64,000 nt of DNA, from the NCBI GenBank assembly GCA_905331475.1, contig CAJNYU010001453.1, positions 108,762-172,761 of the forward strand. Direction: 5' to 3'. Source of the DNA: Rotaria socialis (Eukaryota > Rotifera > Eurotatoria > Philodinida > Philodinidae). The translations under genes were made by a program, and so were the position numbers. Shown here piece after piece: positions 38,596-50,663 of the stretch. Under the pieces are notes generated by a model. It was not told where the DNA came from, searched no databases, and saw only the letters and a list, made by a program, of their open reading frames with translations. Every line of letters begins with the position of its first letter. Position 1 is the stretch's first letter.

Positions 38596-38997
38596 ATGTG
38601 GACATCTTTAATTACTCGACATTTAATTGGCAAGAATTGTATCTTTAGATTAAGCATGGCATCAACATCGTCGACTGGGGCAATTCAACCTAAACTTCAT
38701 ATTTTACAATATGAATATATCGCTGATGTAATGGAAAAAAGAAAACCACATAGAGAAGCTCATTTGGCTTTTATTGGTAAACAAGTCGAGAAGGGAAATG
38801 TTATTTTAGGTGGTGCCTATGGTAGTCCGCCAACAGGTGCTTTGCTTATCTTTCGCAATTTATCATCGAATGAAATAGAACAACTTGCAAAGCAAGATCC
38901 TTATGTTCTTAATGGTATTGTCACCAAGCATTCAGTGGAACCGTATATAGCAGTCGTTGGTGATTCTTTATTAAGCAATGATCTGATCAAAATTTAA
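38596..38997 (+). CDS. YciI-like (YCII-related) domain protein
   Basis: A 133-residue single-exon gene encoding one ferredoxin-like YCII domain. The N-terminus (MWTSLITRHLIGKNCIFRLS) is basic and free of acidic residues, like a mitochondrial presequence; Met21 starts a second possible form near the domain boundary. The domain runs from about residue 34 (LHILQYEYIADVMEKRKPHR) with the family's conserved His in HREAHLAFI, then GNVILGGAYGSPPTGALLIF and DPYVLNGIVTKHSVEPY. Bacterial relatives include small hydrolases or dehalogenases, but the activity of animal members is poorly known, so I name only the fold. It sits on the same strand 430 bases after CSDE1. Confidence 0.85.
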   Translation: MWTSLITRHLIGKNCIFRLSMASTSSTGAIQPKLHILQYEYIADVMEKRKPHREAHLAFIGKQVEKGNVILGGAYGSPPTGALLIFRNLSSNEIEQLAKQDPYVLNGIVTKHSVEPYIAVVGDSLLSNDLIKI

Positions 38998-39163
38998 CAT
39001 AATCTATTGATTATATTCAAAAAGAAGAACAAACCAAATGACTTTGACATGCATATTAGGAATAGAAAAGATTGAAAGACATCAACACTAAACAATAGAG
39101 TAGAATCGCAAATTTTGTGTGTGTTTTTTTTGTTCCTGTTATTTATACAAATAAGCTTTTATT

Positions 39164-41104
39164 TTATTCTATCGCAGTTGATGAAATAGATAGATCAGTC
39201 ACACCAAGTTTCAATGTTATCGGCATAATGCATTGCTCGGTTCGGATCACGGTATTGAATAAACAACAAATTCCGTAGAAATGTAAATAAACAGCAGCAA
39301 TTACTGCGATATGCAATATTTGATGACTGTGTCCAATGATATCGAAACGCCCTTGAACAAGCAGAAATTTTTCGTGAATATATATATATATATGCATACA
39401 TATTATGATTAATTACCTGGAAAAAATCGTTCTGGTATACGAACAGCATAGATAACACCGCCAGAAATATAAGTTACAGCCATAATAACAAGATATAGAA
39501 ATCCCATCTGAAACATACGTGGAAAACCGTGAAGAATACATGCATGAGTTGCCGGGGCGGCACCTAAAGTTAACAAGAATATCAATCATAATTAAATAAG
39601 GAGCGTAAAAAAAATTCTTCATACCATAAAGACCTAAAGCAATAAATAGAATCGCTTTAAATGGACGACATCGTGGTTTTGCGCATGCCGCGCTACTTGT
39701 GCCAATAACTGACGCAATAGAAAGTCCCAGTAAGATACCAATATATATTGTTTTAAGTTTTAAATTGCAATAAAATAAATAATGGATCACTGGAATCATT
39801 GAACCAAATATTAAAATACTAATCCCTAAAGAAAGAAATGCATTTTAAATTGGATTTCTAATAATAGTTTTTTTTAATTAATTATGCTCGCAAATTCTGT
39901 ATGAAGACTTTTTCCAAGTAGAAGAAAAAAATGATTATTTCTTTAAAATGATGTATCCATTATTTTTCAAAAAGTATAAAATAACTATTTAAATATTCTA
40001 TTTTTATACCATAGAAGCCTGTGTAATCAATCTTAGAGGCATTGTACCAATATTTATCAACGTATAAATATTCTAATTGCATTTATAAGAATAGAAAAGA
40101 AGAAAAGAAAATGATTCATTTCAATTTGATCCTTATCAAAACAGATTGACACTTTTCAGGCTATTAATTAACTTTTTTCTTTTTCTTTGCATTCGTAAAA
40201 TTCCTATTTCTTACCCATGTAATCAAGTTTGGAAACAATTACCATAACACGTGGCGAATAATTAATAAATACATGAAGTAAAGTCGAAAATGTTAAACAT
40301 AATATAGCTGATATAAAAAAAACACTAAATGATATAAAATCACTTAAATCCATTTGTCGATGATTATCAATAAGAAAAAGTACAAATGTAACAGCAACAC
40401 ATAATGCACCTATTAAATGTGTCCAAATATTAACTGTTTCACTGTGTATTGATGCTATTGATATGAGACATTCACGAACAGAATTAGCTGGTGGACGATG
40501 TTTTTGTAAGAGAAAATGATTATCACCAAGCCATTCTAAATGAATTGAAGAAAGAAATTATTCAAAAAAAATTGATCAAGAAATCATTTTTTAATGGCAT
40601 CTAATTTGTCGTTTTTTCATAGCAAAAAGAACACGCTTTCCAAACAAATAGCTACTGTGTCAAAAGTTTCTGACACTAAATATAGATAAACAAAAGAAAA
40701 GGTCATGATATTTAAAACGCCATATATCCTTGAGATATTATCTTTTATATGTAGATTTTGCGTATTTCAATAAAATAATATTAACCTGGTAAACCCCAAT
40801 GTGCAATATATCTTCGACGTAAAACATTATCGAATTGTTGTTCATTTTCATGAGCAACTCTTAGTGGTCGAGTTTCATAGCTATCGATTTGTTCAATATC
40901 ATAATGGACAGAACGTTTTGCTTGTCCATGATTCTTCAGAAAAGAAAAATCTTGCTCAGGTGGCGTCATTGCGGTTGTATGACGAATTTGATGATGATGT
41001 TGATGTTGATGTTGATTTTGGTTGTCATCGCTTTCATCATCACTATCATGCTGTCGTTGGAATTCATGTTCAACTACTTGAATTTTTTCTATCGGTATCG
41101 GCAT
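39164..41104 (-). CDS. Adiponectin receptor-like protein (PAQR family)
   Basis: Seven-pass membrane protein of the progestin/adipoQ receptor family; vertebrate AdipoR1/2 have zinc-dependent ceramidase activity. Five exons on the minus strand: 40786-41104, 40215-40535, 39625-39825, 39417-39563, 39164-39351; 391 residues. A long cytosolic N-terminus with a His/Gln run (QNQHQHQHHHQIRH) precedes the conserved HFLLQKHRPPANS and IHSETVNIWTHLIGA. The three His expected to bind zinc are His194 (STLLHVF) and His339/His343 (GHSHQILH). YAVRIPERFFPGRFDIIGHS is the AdipoR signature. The final residues (ending in SSTAIE) are not conserved. Orthology lies with the AdipoR branch rather than the PAQR5-9 group, but AdipoR1 versus 2 cannot be assigned. 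It diverges from AGTPBP1 across 1.3 kb. Confidence 0.92.
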
Positions 41105-42439
41105 ATTCTATTTTGTTTAACCGTTTCAAGATACTTATCTGGCAAGTAGTGAATGAGATCTAAACATGTATAAGTATCAATAATCTTCGTATATCAATAA
41201 AAATAAGAAAAAGAAATTTTTTTTTGTCAGCTGAAGTCAATTTGTTCATTGGTAATATGAGAAGACCAATCAAAAACTTTGAAAAAAAAGAAAAATTATA
41301 GAGTTCGGTCTACTAGGCAACAATAGGGTATACTTAACGACCAAAGTGATTTTTATTGATATTTTTTTGCAATGGAATAAACTTACCCTATTTTATTTTA
41401 TTTATTTTGTTTTTGATGGTGAATTTTGTACAACATACTTTTTTAACTATTGCTTGTACTGAGTTAAGTATTGTATGTTTTCCCCTTATCATTATCAAAT
41501 GATTATCAGTCATAGATAACATAATATAGACTTGTTTTCCGCCCATCAGCTAGAATCTTTTTTTAAATAAATATGAAAACATAAAAATATTTTAGACATC
41601 GACTATGTGAATATTTAAAATTCTTTTTGTAATCATCATGGGCAGCGATTGTTTTTGTGTTTTGAGGGTTACAAAGAAAAGTAAACGCCTTTCTCGAATA
41701 TTTTCTTTTATAATTAATTTTCCTACTTTATGGCAAACTTATATAAGACACATTGCAAACAATGTTTATTTAAGAAATATATTTAGTTTCGACAAAAATT
41801 GGAAAAAAAATATTGAAACTTGCTCTCCGAACACATATCAATTCATGTTTGTATTAGTTGGTCTACTTTTTTTCGCTTTAGATTACTTTATATTCTACAG
41901 AAAGAAAAATACAAAAATGAAATCTATTAGTAGTTATTTACAAAAGAAAAATAAAAGCCATCGCAATTGTTGGTTGTTTTTTTATTCATTCTTCATTGGC
42001 ATGTGCTTAGAGAGAAAGAAACAAATGCATAATGCGAGTCTACCAGTGGTATCCGCATTCTGTCTATAAGCTCTTCAATCTTATTGACGCCTGGCAGAAG
42101 CAAAAAATAGCATCGTTATTTTTCTGTGCGTGATGTCATTCTGTGTACCATCTTACGTTGTTGTTGTAAAAGTAATACAAGCCATTCACTATCTATCTTT
42201 TAGATTTTCTATATATATCTATATATATATATATATATATTATGGTTATTGCTTTCGTCTCGTTATCTGACTATATTTATAGTTCTATTATCCTTTTGTG
42301 TTTATGAATTTCGACAGTTTGCTTGTCTAGAATTCACTGTGATTATTTTCGACATATTATCAATGCCTCCTATCAAGTAGGTTGTACTTTGCTTTTTGCA
42401 GTTTAATAATTAACACACTTGTAGCAAAGCACTTAAGAC
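41105..42439. promoter_or_regulatory. Divergent spacer AdipoR-like / AGTPBP1
   Basis: A 1335-base spacer between two divergent start codons, so it should contain both promoters. A 143-codon plus-strand frame at 41638-42069 is rich in Phe, Lys and Tyr, has one hydrophobic stretch, and matches nothing I know; I do not call it a gene. A (TA)n run lies at about 42212-42240. Confidence 0.4.
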
Positions 42440-45400
42440 ATGTCGACATTAAAACGATTAAAAATGTAAGTTTTTATAGTAATATTTATTTCTTTTGAAA
42501 AGAAATGGTTTAATCATGAAGTAAAATCATCATTAATCGATCTTACATATATTTTATATGAATGTTGAGAGAGTTTACTGTTGGTAGTTTGGTCTACTGT
42601 TTGAATTATATGGAATGTTTGATTCATTTTCAATACCCATAGCTCGATTTAGTACATTGAGTAAATTAAATGTGAATGTCATTTTTAATATAAAAAAAAG
42701 AATCAAAACATAGATTAAAATTCTCATGGCTTAGAAAACAATCGATTTTTAAATATAACAAACAAAAATATATAGCTAAAACAAGCGCCTATATGTTTAT
42801 TTTTACTTTAAATAGGGTGGATTCATGGTTTACACGCATTAGTCAAGCATTAGCACGTGATAAAATATCAACAGCTGATAATAAAGATGAACTTCGTTAT
42901 GCTGTTCGAAAAATTAATCAATTTTTTTATGCTGGTACTTGCTAATTTTAAAAGAACAAAAAAAAATGCCTCTAACAAATGCATCATATTTTGGTTCTTT
43001 TTTCTTGTTTTTAGAAAAACCCAATGCAGACGTAGTTGATAAACATGCTGACGTTATTGTTGATCTTTTACTTTCAACGACTAATGGTCCTGATGATTTT
43101 GAATTCATCGCTCAAATCTTCAACATTATACGAGAAATACTTGATTGCGACAAGAGTAAGTGTGATAGACAAGCAGTCAATCAAAATATTCCATGTTTTT
43201 AGCGATTCATTGAGAAAGAAACATAAAAACATAAAAATAAAAGTCCTTGATTATGCCAATTACCGATACATAAGAGTCGATTTTGTTTCATACAACAATC
43301 GGAAACTAATATATTTATATATTCACAATCGAATAATGTTCATCATACTATTTCCTATTCTTTTATTGTATAATGATGGACCAAAAAAAATATTGCTTTT
43401 ATTTTGCGGAATTTATCCGATGTAAACAAAAACAGCGAATCTGTATTGATTTCCTACTAGCGGATACAGATGATTTTTCCATAATAATAAAAATTGATGT
43501 GTACTAGACGTACTCTGGTAGCCTAGTAAACAAAATATTGAAAAGGAAATGTAACATCATTCTTATCTTTTCTAACTTATACGATTATAGCCAACCCATA
43601 AACATGGAGGATAATGTTGACAATTTACTTTGCTATTATTGACGAGATCAATAATAATATATTTCTTTTTAGAAACATCTAGACCTCTGGTGAAATCTTT
43701 AATAAAAAATGATGTATGCAGTTTTCTATTAAATACTCTTCGTGTCGTAGCTGAAGATCGCGGTTTAGGTCAAGATATTTCACTTCAAATTCATCAAATT
43801 TTAGCAGCTATTGGTCATCATGGTTTGTGATTTATCAATTGAAACGATTGTATTTTATTAAAATCTATATTTCATTATAGATAAACGTCTTGCTTTAAAA
43901 GCTCGTCTATTTAAAACAGTAGGATCTACAATATCATTATTACGTATCTATAGTTATAATGCAAAAGTTTGTCCCGTTCTTCTAACTCTTCTAAAAATTT
44001 ATGCAAAAAACGGTAAATTTTCATTAAAACATAGATATTATCTAACAGATATTGATTTGAATAGCAATAACTGCTGCTGCTATATGTCGAGCAGCTGGTT
44101 TGCAACCATTACTTCGTCTAGCATTAACACTTGATCGACGTCATGCTAAACTACAAAGATTATCTATTACTGTTGTTCGCCATCTTACTCAAACTAGTAA
44201 GTTAGAATGTGAATAAATAAATAACGACAGTAAATGCTGTTTTTGAATTTTGAAGAAAAGTTAGCTGCTCGCGCAACAACAACAACAATTGTTCGCGATA
44301 TATTAGCCGTAGTTTTTCTAATGGATAAATCCCAAGGACAAAATCGTGCACGAACAGTAAAAATTAAAGAAGGTCTTTTGAAAGTGCTCTTAAATATAGT
44401 TAAATCAAGTATGTTTATTTTAAATGAGATTCATTAATTTTTTAATGATAATTATTCTTTCTGACAAAAAAATTATTTAGAGGCCGGTCGTGTTCAATTT
44501 TTAGAAGCTAATGGTTTTTATTTATTATATGAGCTAGCTCTCAACGTTTTACCTAGTGATTATTCTTGTACATTTGTTGATCTTTCTTGTCAAGTTTTAC
44601 TTCACTGCTGTCCAAAACAACAATTACCGATAGATTCAATTTTTAGTCCAGTAAGATTTAATTTACCACCAGGCTATGATTATATTGTTTCTAATGAATT
44701 ACTCAGTGCTGGTATGGATAGATTAGTCAATTTAAGATAATTCAATTTTTCAAGAATACTTTTAGATCCTCAAATAGTAAAAGATCTTGATGAACTACGT
44801 GAAAAATGTAAATCAGTCATACCGACCAATGAACGAGTTTCTACTGCTGACCAACGTCTACGCCCTAAATCTTCCATAGGCTCAGCAATAGCAAGATCAT
44901 CATCGGCAACAAAATGTGTAACAACAGCATCAATTCGACCAAAATCTTCGAAAGGAACAAAATTAGACAAGAAAAAAACAGAACAAAAAACAGTAACGAA
45001 GAAAAGATCGGTTACAAATGGAACTAAATATCGGCAAGTACCTGGATTAAATGGCAATAATCTTGACGATCCAGAAGACACTGGCATTCGTATTGTTGAA
45101 GATGAAGAACTTGATGATGAAGGTGAAAATTAAAGCTTATTTCGAAGATCATATAGAATTTATTTTTCATCTACTTTGTTTTCATTGAGTCAAATTATCT
45201 GGAGATTTATATAAAACAAACTAATTTCTCTCAGGAAATCTTAACTGTTCGACAAAGTGCATACGCCAGTTATCTTATAAGAAAAATCTCGTGTATTGGA
45301 TTTTATTGACATGAGCTACTGCTTTTGGTAAATATAGGACCCCCTCAATGGCAGATTATATTGAGTAACTGATGATTATAAAACATTTTAAACTACGTAG

Positions 45401-48400
45401 TAAATGCGAATTAAATGATTGCTTTTTCCTTGAAAGAATATTAAAAAAAAGCTTTCGGAGCTTAGCATTAAGGAATTATAAATTTTCGATGTTTTATTTC
45501 ATGATTGGCATTTAATTTAGAATTTGCCAAATCATTCAAATTATCCATAGCTAAATTGATGTACTTCTTTAAGCCTATGGTTTTTGAATTCTAATAGCCT
45601 TATAGCGTATGAAAGGTAAATTTAAAATGCAAATTTGTAAATGCATTTCATATGAATTACATAAAAACAAGCAAACAATTATGTCAATCTATTGAGAAAT
45701 CTAGATGTATTGTTTTTTGTTCTTTCGTTATCTTCTTTTCGAATTATCGATATCTGTTCTGGCACTAATATTTCCATATTTCATTTAGCTATTTATGAAA
45801 ATGTAACAAATTTTTACAGTTTAGTTTTTCGTTAATAGATAGTTCAAAATCAGACGATAATGACGAAGAAGAAGACGATGAAGAAGATGAAACTTCCAAT
45901 AAAGAAAATGTATTGGACTCCTCCGTTCCTTTACCAAACGATGAACAACAAACTGTAAGTATTGATGATTAATTTCAACAATTATCTATTTTATTTGTTA
46001 TTTTTAGCGTGACTCAGTTGATTTATCTAGAGCATACGAACAATTTTTTGATGAAATGATTGATCCAGTTTATTTAGTATATAGACTGAAGTTTTATTTT
46101 TTTTATACGTTTGTTGTGCTATGATTTCTTATAGCTTCGTTCGAAAATGGCACAACGTATTCTTGATCCGTCTACAGAAAGCTTACTATCAAGATTATTT
46201 CGAAATATCTTACCATCATCATTAACACTTCTTTGTACGCAATCAGCATTTTCTTATTGGCGTATGCCATTAGATTTACATTTTCAAACATATTCTATAC
46301 TTGCTAAATCTACGAAAAGTGCATATCGGTATAGAATATATATATATATATATATACAGCTCTTAGGAAATATTAGAAACATATAATGGCTAATTTTTTT
46401 TCTTCTTAAAGATTTACCAAACTTGCCTATCCGGATGCGTTTAATGCTGTGTCCCATGCAAGACTTGAACCCATGCAAAAATCTGATGAACGAAACAATA
46501 GGTAAATTATTTATTTTATTATGTCGAAGTGTAATTTTCTATCTCTATAGGTCAACATTACTTGGGGATATTCGTCGAATCATTTATCCAACATCAATTT
46601 TTAATCGTACAGTCTATGATTTTGATACAGTGGTTGATCACTCAGTAGTAACGGCATTGGATAACGAAGATGAACAGAGGTAGAAATATCAATATCAATA
46701 CTCATTATCTTATGTGAGATGCATATAAAAAAAATCTGCGAGTCTAATGAGATATGATGATCAATTTTTCTATTGCTTTCTTTTTGATGGATAAAAATTC
46801 TAGTAAGTTTCTTGAGTATATGATAGAAATCATAAGATTTCTGTTTAGTCTAAAAACATTTGTTGTCAGTTTTGTTAATCACTTTTCGTTATAGATGCCA
46901 AATGCGATCCAACCTTGATCATCTTCGCTTCGATTCTCAATTTGAATGTGGTAATTTAAGAAAAGCTGTTCAAGTAAAAACAAATGAGCCTCTGTCATTC
47001 AATATAAATTTTCGCTTATCCTTTTGCGTGCTACTAGATTACCGAAGAAGAATATGATCTAATCCTTCGACCTGATATAAATACATTTCGCTATCATCAA
47101 TGGTTCTATTTCGAAGTATCAAATATGCGTCATGATATAACCTATCGTTTTAATATAATCAATTTTGAAAAAGCCAACAGTCAATTTAATTCCGGTATGC
47201 AACCAGTGATGTTTAGTGTCTGTGATGCACTTAATGGTAAACCATGTTGGCGTCGGATCGGCGAAAAGGTTTCTTACTATAAAAATACATATGGCAAAAA
47301 AAAGAAAGTCTATTACACATTGACATTTAATATACGATTTACATATGATAATGACGTCTGCTATATAGCATATCATTATCCATATACGTATACAACACTA
47401 ATGGTAAATTAATATAAGAAATCATTTTTTTGTTTGAACGTTTTTATTGAAAATTTAGACGGATATAGTCAATTGGTCAAATACATATGATCGATCTAGT
47501 ATTTATTTTCGGCAACAAGTACTTTGTAAAACATTATCTGAAAATGATTGCCCTTTATTAACAATAACTAGTTTCTATAATCAAAATGATGTATACCACA
47601 GTGAAAAACAGACCATTCCTATGCGTAAGCAATGAAGTCACGATCTTAAGAAAACAAAATGTCTTATAAATATATTTTGTTTTTATTTAAGATGAAAGAA
47701 CATATGTTATGTTAACAGCACGTGTTCATCCAGGTGAATCAAATGCATCTTGGATTATGAAAGGTATTATTGATTATTTATTAAGTGATGAACCAACAGC
47801 ACGACTTTTACGAGATCAATATATTTTCAAAGTATGGATTAACCTTATCAATGCGTCTAATAGAACTGAGTATTTTTCTTTTTAATTTTTAGATAGTACC
47901 AATGCTGAATCCAGATGGTGTTATTAATGGCTGGTAAATTTTAAAAACCTATCTCAATCCTAATAGATAAATAGAGCCTTAGAGACATTTTCTACAATGT
48001 ATGAAAAATTCCAATAGGATACGGTTCGATCTTCTGAGATTGTATCTCTGACGTACTATACAACAAACAATCCAATCGAGTTTTAGAAAAATTAATATCT
48101 GAGGAAGAAATTATCCGTATGTGCTGCGATTTTTAGAGAATTTTACATAAAAAAATGATTTCCCTATTTGAGTATTTCTATGTAGATTCACAACTTAGGT
48201 TTAAATAAAATTCCTACAGTTGTAAACAGAAGTTTCAAATATGATTATTCTTCTATTTTTAGTCAACGTTGTTCATTAGCTACGAAAGATCTTAATCGCC
48301 AGTGGTCAGCTCCTAATTCCGTACTATTTCCAACAATTTATCATACTAAAGGTTTATTAGCCTATTTATCAATGTGTTCTTCTCGGCCGATAACGGTATA

Positions 48401-49098
48401 TAAGAATAAAATTAATAAGTTGAACTTATTAACTGTGTTTTTTCTTAGCTGTTTTGTGATTTTCATGGCCATTCGCGACAAAAAAATTTTTTCTTCTATG
48501 GCAATGATCCTCGTCTTCATTTTCTTGGACCAGCCATTGGTCGTTCTACGATAACAAAAATGTTCCCTAAACTATTTACGGGTGTACCGGGTTTTGCATT
48601 ACAAAGTTGTTTATTTACGATGCGAAAACAAAAGGAAGGCTGTGCTCGTATGGTAGTCTGGGAAGAATTTAAGATTGATTTTGCTTATACAATGGAAGCA
48701 ACATACAATGGTTTTGACGCCGGCTTATATAAAGTTTGTAGTTTTTATTTGATTAAAATAAACGAAGAAACTTTCTGATTTTAGGGTTTACAAATACAAA
48801 TATCAACATTACAAATGATCGGTCATGATTTTTGTCAAGTTTTAACTAGACTTGGTGAACGTGAATATAAAACACCAGAAGCTATTATTCCAATGGAAGA
48901 TCTATTTGTTACCAGTGAAAATCGTTCACAAGAAAAACGGTTAGAAATTGCAAATTTATTCTTATAAATATTTAATTTGATTGCATTTTTAGGGCAACTA
49001 ACGGCGATGAAAAACGGCGTAGTTCTTCGGCAGCTTCTTCCTCGTCATCATCATCATCGAGTAGTTTATTATCGTTAACGGATGGAGATGTTCATTGA
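42440..49098 (+). CDS. AGTPBP1: Cytosolic carboxypeptidase 1 (tubulin deglutamylase)
   Basis: M14D metallocarboxypeptidase that trims polyglutamate from tubulin. Twenty-three exons give 1169 residues: 42440-42465, 42816-42934, 43015-43155, 43673-43822, 43881-44012, 44065-44196, 44256-44408, 44481-44711, 44766-45122, 45839-45954, 46008-46076, 46135-46328, 46412-46501, 46551-46679, 46895-46973, 47038-47403, 47459-47624, 47692-47831, 47893-47933, 48263-48395, 48449-48733, 48785-48939, 48993-49098. Armadillo-like helices fill about 1-380, followed by a basic then acidic linker ([13 protein letters not shown]). The CCP N-domain includes [18 protein letters not shown]. Zinc ligands are His896 and Glu899 (HPGESNASW) and His994 (CDFHGHS). 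[19 protein letters not shown] and YTMEATY (catalytic Glu1071) complete the site. The tail is poly-Ser. The CCP1-type arm region favours CCP1 over CCP2-6. Confidence 0.92.
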
Positions 49099-50663
49099 AG
49101 AAAAAATAAACTATATAGTGCCTGTTATTTCTTTTTATTTCTATGTGCTCAAATGTGCTATAAGAAATGTGTAGTCACGCTTGTGTTTTGTTCCACTTCT
49201 ATGTAAAGAACGCAAAAAAGTTAATAAACATGAATCATTTCCCAGATACCGCTAAATAAGATCTAAACATGCTTAAACATAGTAGATTACCAACGAATAT
49301 CCTAGTAACTGTAACATTGTCGATACAATTTAATCGACCGAGAAGAGACTTTTTGAAATAGTTTTCAAAGTTTTGCTTGAGTATTTCCTGACTGTTAAAT
49401 TGAGTCACTTATGTTTACTGAAATCAGCTTTTCACCGGGTTATGAAATGAATGCATTGTATTATTCACAAAAGATTTCTCATAGGAAAAATACTCGAATT
49501 GCAATATTTGACAGATTCAACTACACTATTTTGATTTGTTCAATTATCGCAATTTAACGAATACTTAGTTAGCCTTGATAGATGCAATATTTGGAACTAA
49601 CGTATAGGTTTATAACTAGGGAGATACGGCTGATAAGTGCTGACTAATACAACTTAAGATATTAATGAATTTCTTTTGAGATAGTTTTCATGAAATTTGA
49701 TATCTGCATGTCTACGCATATGTGCGTGTTTTAATCGTAATGCATTTTTCAGACTTCTCTCTTTGTGTGATGAATTTCCCTAACTCATGTTGCATGCTAG
49801 CGAAATCCACAAGGTTTTTAAATTGAAGAAGACATTGCAGTGTAAAACTTATTACATAGATTTCATTTCTCCGACTTGTTAATCATTTTTAAACGAAAAT
49901 TAATTTTCTGAAATTATCAGGAACCAGTCTATTTTATCTTCCTAAGACAGACACTGACAAAACTTTGACATCAGTTGGTTGGAAATCTTCAGTATCAAAT
50001 CTGACTTAGAATTGTTTTTTAATGGATCATGACAGGCTAAAAGAACTCACACAAGGCCATTATGAAACAAAAAACAGTCATCTAGATTACAATAATTGGC
50101 CTGATGCGTTTATTTCGCGTATAGAATACTACAATTACATCGAAGGAGAATAGTTATCCATTGATATTTCTAGTACTGTAGCTTCCTACTCATTATAATT
50201 CGATGCATCGAAAGTCCATAATGTTATATATCTGTTTAAAAAAAAACTAGCTACTATTCAATTTGTAAGATAAATCAGTAATACAAAAAAGAAAAAAAAA
50301 CAATCCTCAGAGTGAATAAATCTGTTTTCTTGTTTTCGTCCGAAGTGTTGTCTATGAAAACATAATTATCTATTTTAGTGATCGTGATGACAAACCTGTG
50401 CTTCTTTTTTATTGTAGCAATTTTTGAGTTACATACACGAAGAAATACATATTTATAAGTCAAGGAAATGATGATTTTTGATGCTGTTATATACGCAAGT
50501 ACAGATATTTCAGAACCGGGAATAAAAAAAAGATGTAATAGATACAAGAGAATCTATCCGAGAAAAAAAAGAAGTCTAATTATCACAGTTAACATTAAGA
50601 AAAAAGAAAACATTTGCCTAAAAATGATTCACGAAACATTCCATGGTACATGATAATATTCAT
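49099..50663. other. Spacer between convergent AGTPBP1 and CUL5
   Basis: About 1.6 kb holding the 3' ends of two convergent genes. I see no coding region; a 90-codon minus-strand frame near 50275 has no recognisable motif. Confidence 0.55.

Noticed and set aside
41638-42069. 143-codon frame upstream of AGTPBP1
   Set aside because: AT-driven composition (Phe, Lys, Tyr, Ile), no homology that I recognise, located in a divergent promoter spacer.
44712-44765. Apparent stop in AGTPBP1 after the AGTGCTG junction
   Set aside because: The frame stop lies in a normal 54-base intron; joining 44711 to 44766 keeps the reading frame.
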